NCBI GenBank assembly: GCA_018398765.1
Contig: JAHBMJ010001705.1
Span: 1 to 64,000 of the forward strand
DNA from: Chromera velia
Lineage: Eukaryota > Sar > Chromeraceae
DNA length: 64,000 nucleotides
Direction: 5' to 3'
The first letter of the stretch is position 1; every line of letters starts with the position of its first letter. Both the position numbers and the translations under genes were made by a program. This document shows positions 1-10,200 of the stretch, piece after piece. The notes below the pieces were generated by a model. It had not been told where the DNA came from, searched no databases, and worked only from the letters and a program-made list of their open reading frames with translations.

Positions 1-1434
1 TACTGATAGAGAGACTCCTGTCAGACTGTCTGACGTTTTAATCGAAAGCATCGGATACGCTGACGACCTTGTTCTGTTTGCTCACAGTGCTTCTGACTTG
101 CAGAAACGTCTGTCTCACCTCGAGGACTATTGTAAGGAGCACGGCCTGAAGGTGAATTTAAAGAAGACAAAAGTTATGCGTCTCTCCTCCCCCCACCCCG
201 ACCTAGTGCCCCGGACCCCTTTTCTTTATGAAAGCAGACCAGTGGAAGCGGTGAGTAAATATAAGTATTTGGGCAACTGGGTTTTTGAGGGCGGGGACCT
301 TAGCAAGACAGTCGAAGCCCGCATTGAAGCGGTAGAGAAGGCTTTGGGGGCGATGTTTGGTACTCTCTCTTCTCTGGGCTTTGTTTCTCCCTTTTCTAAA
401 ATTACTTTGTTCAAGGCCCTCTGGCTGCCAGTCGTACTGTATGGACTGGAAACGATCCTGCTGAGAAAGACAGATGTTGCCTGCCTCGATGCATTACAGT
501 TATGTTTTGTTCGATGTTGTTTTGGTCTCTCCCATCACTCCTTTGGCAATGTTTCGCCTTCCCTTCTCTCTCTCTCTCTCAAGCCATTCAGTTCTCTACT
601 TGGTAAGTTGAGTGGGGGCTTCATCCAATGCATCAAATCGATTGACCGTGCTCTACCCCGGCAGTGTGGAATGAGTGCTTGGCTGGCTCATGTGAACCCT
701 TCGTTAAGACAGTAAAATGGCTGGCCGTTCCATTAGATTGCTCCCTTTTGTGGCCTCCATCGCCAAGCATGGTGGGGGACAAGTTTAAAGGAAAGGGTAA
801 GGGCAGAAGGAAAAGCGCGGCAAAAAAGATTGTAGAGGGTGCCTGGCTGTCTGACTGGTTGAAAGAAGAAACTAGAAACGTTAGAGACAGAGACAGAATT
901 TTTCCCCACCTTGCGAATCTCTCCCCTTTCCAATTAGAGAATCCGTCCAGACAGCGTTTGGCCATGCACCTTCTGAGTGAAAGGAAATGGCGTCCGAGAA
1001 GTGAAATGATAGAGTGCAGTGTTAAACCTCTGCCAAAGAGTCTGTTGCAGTCCTCCGCAGGCTTTCGTATGCTTTTTAGGGCTCTCACAGGGGGGGATAT
1101 AGATAGAACCCAACCGGAATGGCTATGCAATAAATGTTTATCCCCCTCGCATGTGATCAAAGATGAGGTTCATGTTCTGACAGAATGTAAGGACACAGAA
1201 AGGGAACGGAACAGGCTGAAAGAACTGTACGAAATTGCGAAGCAGAAAGCACCCATTGACATAAAAATACAGATCGCACAACGCGTTGCAGGTGCAACCG
1301 GGAGGGGCACTTCTGATAATAAGAAAAAAATGAAGGATATGGTGTTGCTGTTGTGCACAATTCTGCCTAAAAGCGGTTCCAAAGCTATAGCCGACTGTCT
1401 CAAGAAGGTCTATTTTGTCGATAAGGCAAGTTGA
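1..1434 (+). mobile_element. LINE (non-LTR) reverse transcriptase fragment 1, 3' half
   Basis: Reading is open from base 2 to 715 and shows the reverse-transcriptase catalytic box (GYADDLVLF, YADD at 56-67) followed by the usual region downstream of it (KVNLKKTKVM, then KYKYLGNW). A second frame, 664-1434, carries the C-terminal part with a C-x2-C...H...C zinc-knuckle-like motif (CNKC ... HVLTEC, about 1120-1188), typical of the end of LINE ORF2. The change of frame between about 560 and 715 lies close to a CT run and means the copy is frameshifted. The 5' part lies outside the window. Downstream, at about 1564-1582, is an (ATC)n stretch that could be the element's 3' tail. The clade cannot be named from this fragment. 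Confidence 0.85.
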
Positions 1435-1563
1435 GGTGAATCGATCCAATTGGCATGCAGGCTTCTTCATCCCCTCCCCCCATGAATGTGTGCTCTGGGT
1501 TATCCTCAAAGCCTTGCTAGTGGCTTAGGATTTGGCGTCACTAAATTTAGGATTTAACCCTCA

Positions 1564-1582
1564 ATCATCATCATCATCATCA
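1564..1582. repeat. (ATC)n microsatellite, possible LINE 3' tail
   Basis: Short run of ATC units about 130 bases after the end of LINE fragment 1. Similar ATC/GAT runs occur near 1866, 2620, 54373 and 55620, mostly in transposon-rich or AT-rich DNA. Reading them as element tails is inference. Confidence 0.5.
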
Positions 1583-1842
1583 GTGGTGCACTAGATCTAG
1601 GCCCTAGACGGTGCCGCACTAGCTAGCACACTAGTAGCCTAGGCTCCCCATACGTAAAAAAATAAAAAAGTTAATTGCCCAGAATCATTTTCACTTTTTA
1701 TTTTTTTATTTATATTTTTGAAGTAGACACTTCAAGTTCAAAGCTCAAAGCCGAGCTGACGCTAAAAATAAAAAAAACTAATTCAGGTTTTAACCCAACT
1801 TGAAATTCATTTATTTATTTTTTTATGTATGGGGAGCCTATA

Positions 1843-1866
1843 TATATATATATATATATATATATC
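1843..1866. repeat. (TA)n microsatellite
   Basis: Uninterrupted TA repeat followed directly by (ATC)n. It lies in AT-rich DNA without a gene between the first LINE and the zinc-finger ORF. Confidence 0.9.
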
Positions 1867-1995
1867 ATCATCATCATCATTATACGCCATCACCATCGGC
1901 CTATAAATAGGCGTCTAGCGTTTGGCGGCAACGCACGATCGAGGCAGTTCAGTTTTTTACACCAGCAGTTCACTTTAATTTATACTTAATTCAAA

Positions 1996-2468
1996 CTAGG
2001 CCCTGGGTACTTCTTTTAAAACTTTTTTTACTTCCGGAGCAGCATGTTTATGCATGAATGATGCTGATTTATGAGACGTAGTCTGCCACCCATGCCAAGC
2101 TACTTCATAGCGCCAGCCCCGTCCTTGCTTATACTTTGCCAAAATTTGCTTTACAGAGCACCTCAGCACCAGGCTTCCCTCAGAAACCCTCCACTGCTTT
2201 GTGATTTCTTTTTTGATACAGGGAGGCTTCGCTGGCTGCTTTCTATGGATTCTGCTCATATGGATGCGAAGGCCTCTCTTAGAAAGAAACGACCTCTTGC
2301 ACCCCTCTGCCCCACAGCGGAAATCTCTTTCCTTCTTACCCTTTTTCACCGCTCTTTTCTCCTCTTTCTCTTCTTTTTGTCTCTCTTCAACTTCTTTCAC
2401 TCCCCTTTGGACATATATATACATACATAATATATACATATATATAAATGAATGAATGAATGAATGAA

Positions 2469-2503
<35 letters not shown>

Positions 2504-2571
2504 CTAGTAGCCTGAGAATAAAGTATATTTTTGTTCTTTTGGAAGAGTCTAAACATATGATTGACTGTCAC
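1996..2571 (-). CDS. C2H2 zinc finger plus chromodomain-like ORF (C-terminal exon or element fragment)
   Basis: The reliable part is about 1996-2400. A lysine/glutamate-rich stretch leads into one C2H2 finger (C-x4-C-x12-H-x4-H, residues 86-109 of the open frame, about 2245-2316), with the core FLSKRGLRIHMSRIH. About 30 residues later, residues 142-187 (RGWRYEVAWHGW ... APEVKK) resemble a chromodomain. The N-terminal 55 residues are translated from a TA/GAAT microsatellite and are probably not coding, so the true start or splice acceptor is unknown. The finger style (SKRGL..H...H) is common in proteins of mobile elements, and the ORF sits between two LINE remnants on the opposite strand. It may be an element protein or the last exon of a host gene. 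Confidence 0.45.
2449..2503. repeat. (GAAT)n and (AT)n microsatellite
   Basis: About six GAAT units run into an AT repeat. It is read through by the zinc-finger ORF on the minus strand and gives an artificial Ile/Tyr/His-rich N-terminus there. Confidence 0.9.
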
Positions 2572-2769
2572 TGTCAGTGACTCACTGACCTTGATAAAGT
2601 TAAGGCAGTTAAATCGATGATGATGATTTAAATTTTAATGATCAAGAATAGTAGAATTTAAGTGACCGTGCTGTGATGAATAGTGAGAGTCTCTAGTTTA
2701 TTATTTGGTATTATAATTTAAGATTGTTGTTTAACATATGGAAATCATAAATTTACTTAAAATGCGAAA

Positions 2770-5431
2770 GGATGGGAAAAATAGACAAAGCTCCCAGACG
2801 ATGAAGTGGAAACACAAAAGAAAGAAGAATGCAAAAGATGCACAGTAGTAAGAGAAAAGAACACGAAGATCGCTACTGAAAAGGAAGTGAGGGAGGCAAT
2901 AAAAAAAGTAGGGAATCCTAAGAAGGCTGCTGGAAAGGATGGAATACCCTCGGGTCTGCTCAGGTTGCATAAAAAATCTCAAGTGATGGTGAATGTATAT
3001 GCTGATTTGATCAATGTATCTTTTTGTTATGCGTGGTGGCCAGAAGAATAGAATGATTTACCGGTGACGGCATTGGCGAAGCCTGGCAAGTCACAGGCAG
3101 TGATAAGGGGATGGAGAAACGTGCACCTGGCATGTGCAGACACAAAATGGGGGGACACGATTCTCGACAATAATGTAGATAGAGATGCAGGGCAGAACCC
3201 ATGGCAGTTTGCATATAGAAAGAAAGCAGGAATATGCGATGCCATCTTTCTTCTTTTGTTTATGATTGCCCACCATCTCTTTGTGATTGTGGCCCTCGTT
3301 GATTTCACTTGAGCTTTTGATGAAGTCAGGTACAACAAGCTTGAGCAGCAACTAAAAGAGGCAGGGGTTTCAGAGGAGTTAATCTAATGGGCCCGCAGGC
3401 TGGCATCGCTCGAGAAAGTAAGAGCAAGAGTGAAAGGGATAGGAAAGTGGTATCCAGAGTAGATAGGGAGGAAAGAAGGGGAGTCCAGTGGGCCCACTTT
3501 TTTTAAAAGATACGTACACGACCTGTTAGAGAGAGTAAGAAAGGAAGGGAAGGCTGGGAGAAGGATAGTAGGAGAACAGGGAGAAAGACCGAAAGTACCG
3601 GTCGGAGAGGATGGGAGGTGGCCGGATAGATTTTTTCTCCGTATTATTTACAGACGATATAACTTTGCTCAATACAACAGACAGAGAATTGAACAAACTG
3701 CTGAAGGGATTGAAGAAGTACGTAGAGCCGCTCCGTCTCCTCTTTTCTGACAAATCGAGAGTACTAAGTTTTGGAAGGCAAAAGCAGATAGAAGAGATTA
3801 GAATGGGCAGCATAGTACTGAAAGAAGAGAAAGCACAGCTATTTTTGGGTCTGGTTCTTCCCTCAAACTGCGACCTCGATGTAATAATAGCAGACAGAGC
3901 AGTGAGAGCAGAGAAATGTATACAAAAATTGATAGGAAAGTTAGCCAGAGAGCCAGCTGTGTTGCCTGTAGAATGTTTTCATTTGTTTAATCAGACGGTG
4001 TATGCAGTATGGATGTATGGATGCGAGATACACCCATGCACAGACAGGGCTTGTGCAGAATTTGACGAAAAACAAAGACGCTTTGTGAGGTGGGTCTTGG
4101 GACTAAGCAAGACAGAAAACGCAGACACTACATTAATGGAGGGGGAGATGTTTCCAATTGACATTGAAGTGGCAGAGAGGACGATTAGATGGGTAAAAAG
4201 GGCACTAAAAGAAAAGAGGAAGAAGGCGATTGGGCAGGCTGTCATTCATTGCTTGAGAGGAGGAGTGGAGGATGAACTAAAAAGGGGAAAAAGAACAGAG
4301 TTGCATCTTTTTCACTTCTTTCTGCACTTGAAAAAATGTACACAGACACTATTCACAGAGAGAGGCTTTCATCCTTTTTTAAAAGAGAAGCTTGCAGGCC
4401 AGCCAGGAGAGATAGGGACACACGAAGTGAATGAAAGAGTAGATAGGATAGAAAGATGGATTATAAGCAAGACAGATAAAGAAATAAAAGAGAGGAAGAA
4501 AGAAATCTTCAGGTGGAGAATTGAGAGGGGAGTGAGAGAGAGAGATAGAAGAGAGAGAGAAAAAGGAAGAAAAGTCTATATGGTACACATATACTGAACA
4601 AAAGCAAACAGAAACAGATTGCAGCTCATTTTGTTTGAAAAGGTGTCAGAAAAAAGACTAAAAGAAGGAATAAAAATAGAGAAAGAAAAACTGGGACGGG
4701 TGTGTTTTTGTTATGGAAGGGTAACCAGTGCACCAAGAGGAGAACATAGAAGGAGAGCAACCTGCAGAGTAGGAGACAGGACGTTAGCGGGAACAAAGGG
4801 AAAAGTGTCAGAAAGAGGAGGGCAGAGAGTGCCATTGGAGGAGAGACTTTACCCTTTTTATAAAGGATGGATGGAAACAGAGGTGTTGGAGGACGAGATC
4901 CATATGCTGACTGAGTGTTTAATTTATGATAGAGAAAGAGCGGACATGTATAAAACATTAGGAGCAGACTGGAATGAGGGAAGAGAAAAGAGAGCAAGAG
5001 AAGTTTGCAGAGAGAAAAGAGAAGAACAAATAGGAAGACTGCACACCGAGGCTCTGTTCAAATTCTTGATAAATGAAGGGCATAGTGCGGTGGATGAGTT
5101 TCTGGGGAGGGCGGCGTTCAGAAGAAGAGTATTCAAGGAAAGCCCAGGAAAGTACGTACCTGGAAGCTCGTTAGATGAAACAGTGCTGGCACCTGGGCTG
5201 GCACAGAGATACGGAGTGATCACAAAAGGAAAAGGAGGAACGGAAAGAAGAAAAGAAGAATATAAGACCATCCTGGAAGTAGTGGAAGTAGGAAGACAGC
5301 TGAAGGAGAGAGAAGGAGAAATCGCTGAGAGAAGAATGGAGAGAGGGCGTGCACAAAGCCAAAGTGTCCTTTCATCCTGTGTTATTGGATCGATTTTTAG
5401 AGCAGTCCCTTCTGAGCAGCCCATAGACTAA
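2770..5431 (+). mobile_element. LINE (non-LTR) element 2, decayed reverse transcriptase
   Basis: One reading phase from about 2770 to 3540 gives the start of a LINE reverse transcriptase (KKAAGKDGIPSGLL, later VDFT and AFDEV), interrupted by stops at 3049, 3310, 3385 and 3460. After a frameshift near 3600 a second phase runs from 3611 to 5431 with one stop at 4595. It holds the catalytic box as LFTDDITLL (3646-3663) and the C-terminal motif (LYPFYKGW ... HMLTEC, about 4845-4920). Fragment 1 has CxxC where this copy has YPFY, and YADD is FTDD here; both fit G-to-A changes. No endonuclease domain is visible, so the copy is 5'-truncated. It is strongly purine-rich on this strand. Confidence 0.85.
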
Positions 5432-7229
5432 AGTATGCAAAGCGCAGACAGATTGTTGTTTGTTAGCGGCCTGGAAAACCAGGTGGGCCACGGGGTGTGG
5501 TCTGAGCCTCAGCGATGAGGTACACCCCCCTGCCGTTTGCGGGGGCGACCTCTATAAGACAAAACGGCGACAGTGCTCTAGGGTACCATTAATCACTTAT
5601 CACTTACTTATCACTTAAAATAAAGTTTAATAAACAGTGCTTAATTCTTATCACGGGTTCTTCACTATATATAGGACCTATGATAAATCCTAGTATAGGT
5701 CTTTAACTTTCATAAGTATGGAACACATTCGTACCTTAGTAAATGTCTATCCATATATCACTACTAAGATGTCACGGTAAACGTACAAATTCGGTACAAT
5801 TAATGATTAAAATAATTATTATCATGCATGTACCAATAGACCGGCTTGTACAAGGTGTCTAGCGTTCAGTATAAGACAAAGTATGTTTTCATTCAGTTCA
5901 GTGAAAGACCAACAATCACGCTAAGTTTCAATCAGAATGCGTATCTGGGGAGAAAGGTGGGCTAGTGACATCTCGGAAAAGTTCTACGTGCACACACCAT
6001 ATCTCACAAGCCTGTGTGGTGTGCGCCGTTCACCGACGCGGGACAGCCGCAACATGCAAAGGTTTTTCCGGACGCCAAAGCCCTGCTCTCACTCCCTCAC
6101 TGACGGACGAAGACCGTTCGTTTGCTTGCCAATCGTTCCCAAAACCCTCCCCTCTGTAAATATGCCGCTCCAGGCCGCCGCCTCACCGCATCATAGAGTG
6201 CATGCCACCCAGACCACATGAGGGGGCCGCCTTCTTCTGTCTGAACCGTACAGTCTCTTTCCTGTGGTCTATTGGCAACGCGTGCAGGAGGGAGGGAGGG
6301 AGTCCCGGACCTCAATATGCACCGGCCGTTTAGACAAATAAATTCGTGGCTTACCGGCGCCACGGCATGCTCACCCAGTCAGAGGAGCACTACAGTCAGG
6401 AAGGAAGGAGGGAAGGAAGGAAGGGAGGAAGGGAGGAAGGGAGGAAGGGAGGAAGGGAGGAAGGAAGGAAGGAAGTAAGGAGGGAGGGAAGGACGGAACT
6501 GGGCTGCCGACCAAGAACGGACCTATGGATTGGATCGACTCAAGGCAAAGTTGAAAGGATCCCCGCCTCAGACGATTCATCCATTTTATTCTTTTACCTT
6601 TACATGCCCCTATCGATACGATGGGCACCTTGACAAAGAAAGTTTGACACGACAACATGAACCAACAAGCAAAGAGAATCGAACCTGCGTTCTCCAATCC
6701 CTCCCTCCCCCCTCTCTCTTCTAATGAAGGGCCACGTCTCTGATTTCTTTCTTTCGCATTCAGGGGGTCTCCTGGAGGCTCATTTATGTTTTTGGGTTTT
6801 CTGCCGCCCCCCCCCCCTTCATATTTGTTTCTTCCTTTCTTGCCCGACTCTGACGCTCCCATGCGCCTTTCTCTTTCTCACTTCCGCTTGGACCTCTCTC
6901 ATCGTCTCCGCTTGGCCGAGGCACGGCACGACCTCATTTCTCGAGGGTGTGCGTGCGCGAACATACAGAGACAGACAGAAGGGAGGACCCAGCCCGACAT
7001 TGATCAACAGAGAGAAGAAGAAAGAGAAAGGGAAAACCGTGTATGTTCTTGAGAGGGCACACACAAATCCATGCAGGTCTGGCGCTCTTCATGCACCAGA
7101 AAGAAAAAGAGGACGTCTGGAAAAGCACCTTTCTTCCCTTACTGCTGAAACGAGAGAGACCGACAGAGGGAGAGTTGAGGCGAGAGAGCGCTTGAAGGAA
7201 ATTCTCTTCCGAGGCTTCCCCTCAAAAAA
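5432..7229. other. Region without a clear gene
   Basis: The first 300 bases after LINE 2 include AATAAA-like motifs near 5617 and may be its 3' end. From about 5930 the DNA looks like that between genes and in introns further on. The short ORFs here are broken by a (GGAA)n/(GGGA)n repeat at about 6397-6493. A few AG/GT pairs could be extra 3' exons of the large minus-strand gene, but none carries a recognisable motif. Confidence 0.5.
6397..6493. repeat. (GGAA)n/(GGGA)n microsatellite
   Basis: Purine-only tetranucleotide tract. It produces spurious Arg/Glu/Gly ORFs on one strand and Pro/Ser/Phe ORFs on the other. Confidence 0.95.
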
Positions 7230-10200
7230 CTACGCAGAGACCTCAACAGGGGTCGAGGGATCCACAGGATGGAGCGCCCCCCCCTCAGACTTTTGTTGTT
7301 GCGAGGACGCACGCACTGTATGCGTGTGGGGGGCAAGGAGGAGTGTATCATCGTTCTCTGTCATCAGGCGGGAACTGCCCTTTCCAGTGTGCTCCTCGAT
7401 TTCGCTGTCTCTTCCTCCTTCATGATTCTTCGCCCCTTCTTTCTCTGCCCCTGTCTCCTCCTCACCTCCCAACAAGGGGAGAAGAGGTACAAATTCCGGA
7501 TCGCTACTTCCAGATCCATCAGCAACTCTACCCTCCACCTCTGTGCTGCCCTCTTCGGTGTCAATCAAGAGATGCGAGGAGACGCCAGATCCCAGAATCA
7601 CCGAGAGGGGCTTGGTGGGTCGCGCCACCTTCTGGAACCAGCAGAGGCACCAGAGATCCCCACGGGGACAGTCTGCACCAACACACATGCCCACACGCGC
7701 ATGCACATTCCGGACCAAAACATTCATACATGTGTGCATGAGAGAGAGAGTATGTGTACGTGAGAGAGAAGAAAGAAAAGGCAGATTGATTGCAGAAATG
7801 GGGCGTCGACCTGCTTTCCAGTGGTCTGCGTGATCGTGCAGTGACGAAATTCATTGAGCAGATCAGCCGCATGCGAAATTTAAGGGAGGATGGAGAAGGA
7901 GTTAAGGAACAAAAGGTAAAAGGGAAACCAAGCGATCGGGCCAGCACGCAAGGAAGGAAGGCGACTCACGATGATCCTGTGCACAGATGCGGGTCCACCC
8001 TGCCGGCCCGTTAGAACCCCCAAACGGATTCCAGTTCACCCCGTTCCAGCTGCAGCAGGATCATGAGTCAGACGGGGGTCAGTCAGTCAGTCAGTCAGTC
8101 AGTCAGTCAGTCAGTCATGTACAGAGATGAAGATGGCCTGGTGTGAAAGACCATGAAAGGCTGAATGGATTGATTTGATTTGATGAAAAGAGGAATGAAA
8201 ACGCATATATATGCACGGACCAACATAGAGAGAGAGAATCGGGGGACAAGATAGAAAGGCGGTTGCCAGAGCCATCCGTTGAAAGTAACTCCCCCCCCCC
8301 CCTCTCTCTCGATCTATATGAGGATATAAAAGCGCTTTTCTGTTCTTCTCATCTCTCCGTCTCATACTGATTATGCCCTTCGCCTCCCAACCGTGCGAGC
8401 TAAGCCACTCATCCTCCCTCTCCTCTCTTTCGCACCCAGACCATGACTCGACATAGCTCTTTACAGTGTTGGTCGAAAAAAGGTGAGGAAAAAGGACAAG
8501 GCCTCTCTCTCTCTTCATAGACCGATCCTGATTGTTTTCTCGATCCTGCTTTTGCTTCTTCTTATCATCTCTTACCCGCCCTCACTCACTTGCAGGCGTA
8601 TTTTGTTCCCCAATCGCCCGGCCAGTGGTTGCCGTCGTGCCACTTCTGGAGACACCACACTGTACCCTCGGGAAGGGCCGCCTGCTTGTCTGCACTCCAG
8701 GCTCCGGTAGTCTCCAACCAGCCCAAACCGACCCCTCCAGGTGCCCCGAAGTCGTAGAAGCCCTTGAACCGAAGACCTGCTCGGACAGGATGAATGACAT
8801 TGCTCGACCAAAGTGAACACGCCGACACAAATGTATGCATGTACACAAATCGATCAGCACAACAACTTCCCTCCTTGAACCGACCACACGCGAACTCATG
8901 CACATTCTCTCAGACAAGAACACATTTTAAGTTTCGCTCTGCATGCCCACCCCTTTGTGGAGAACTTCTGTCTGTCTGTTCTGCCCACCCACCCAACCAC
9001 CCACCTGGAGGAACATTCTTTGGGTCTGCCACCCGATTCGACCCAACGTTGGGCGTCCCTCTGTCTGTCTTCATCCAGCCCCCGTTGTGGCGCAGAGCCA
9101 GGACAACACCCGGAGGCCCGACCCCAGAGAAGTCAAGGGGCGTTCCCGCCGGGTCCTCGTACCATACCCAGGAGTAGCCTTTCCTGTCATCTCTCCCTGC
9201 ACGAAGGAAGAAGCGAAGATATGAATGATCAGAGAATCCGAAGGAGCTTCTACATTTATGCCGCAACATCACTTCTCTGGGTGTTCTCCGAAATCATGCG
9301 ACGAAGGAGAGACGGAGATCTAATCATAGTATGAGACCATAAACAGCGACTGATCAAGGAACTCACCAACGTCAGGGGCCCAGGCTCTATGGATGCCTAA
9401 CGCCAGCCCGTCAGGAAGGTGGCTGAAGCTCTCCCTGTCCCTCTGTAAACGGAGGATCTGCAGCAGGCATAAAAAAGAGCAACAACAGAAACTTACTTTG
9501 CATGAGCGGAGGCCAAGTGCAAGGAACTCGAAAAGAAAAAAATGCGAAGCCGAGTGGGTCTAAGCAGAGCACTTGGCAGAATTCGAGTCTGCGCCAAGAG
9601 AGAGGACTGCACATACATATTCAGAACAACACCCGAAGGCTCTCTCTCCACCACACTAGCTTTCGTTTTGAAAGAAATTCCCCCCTCCCCTCAGTCCTTC
9701 TCCCGGGTCTCGAAGGAAGGAAGGAAGGAAAAGAGGAAGGAAACTCAGCACCGTCTTCCTGATCCTACCCCTTGTTTTGCTAGAAACAATAGATAAATGG
9801 ATGAAGAGGACCAGTTAAAAGCGGCGCAATACATTCATTCTCTCTCTAACTCCCGGACTCATGCACAGACCTGTCCCGGAATGGCCTGACGAGTCACGGG
9901 AACGCCACAGAGCACAGTGTTGGGCCCCCACGTGCTTGTCTGCTTCGCTGTGTCGTACACCGTACACACCGTGTTTGACATATGGTTCTTGTCTCCTCCC
10001 AAAGGCGTCCAACTGAAGGCCTTGCAGCGGCCAGCCATAGCGAGGCACTTATCTCTGCACTCCTCGGCGCTCGACACAAAATACCTGCACACACACACAC
10101 ACACGCACACCCATCCCAGTGCATGGCATTACGGAGAGGCCAGCCATACCCGGGGGGGGGAAGAAAAGACGATCGAGTAGATGGAAGGAGGGAGGGACTC

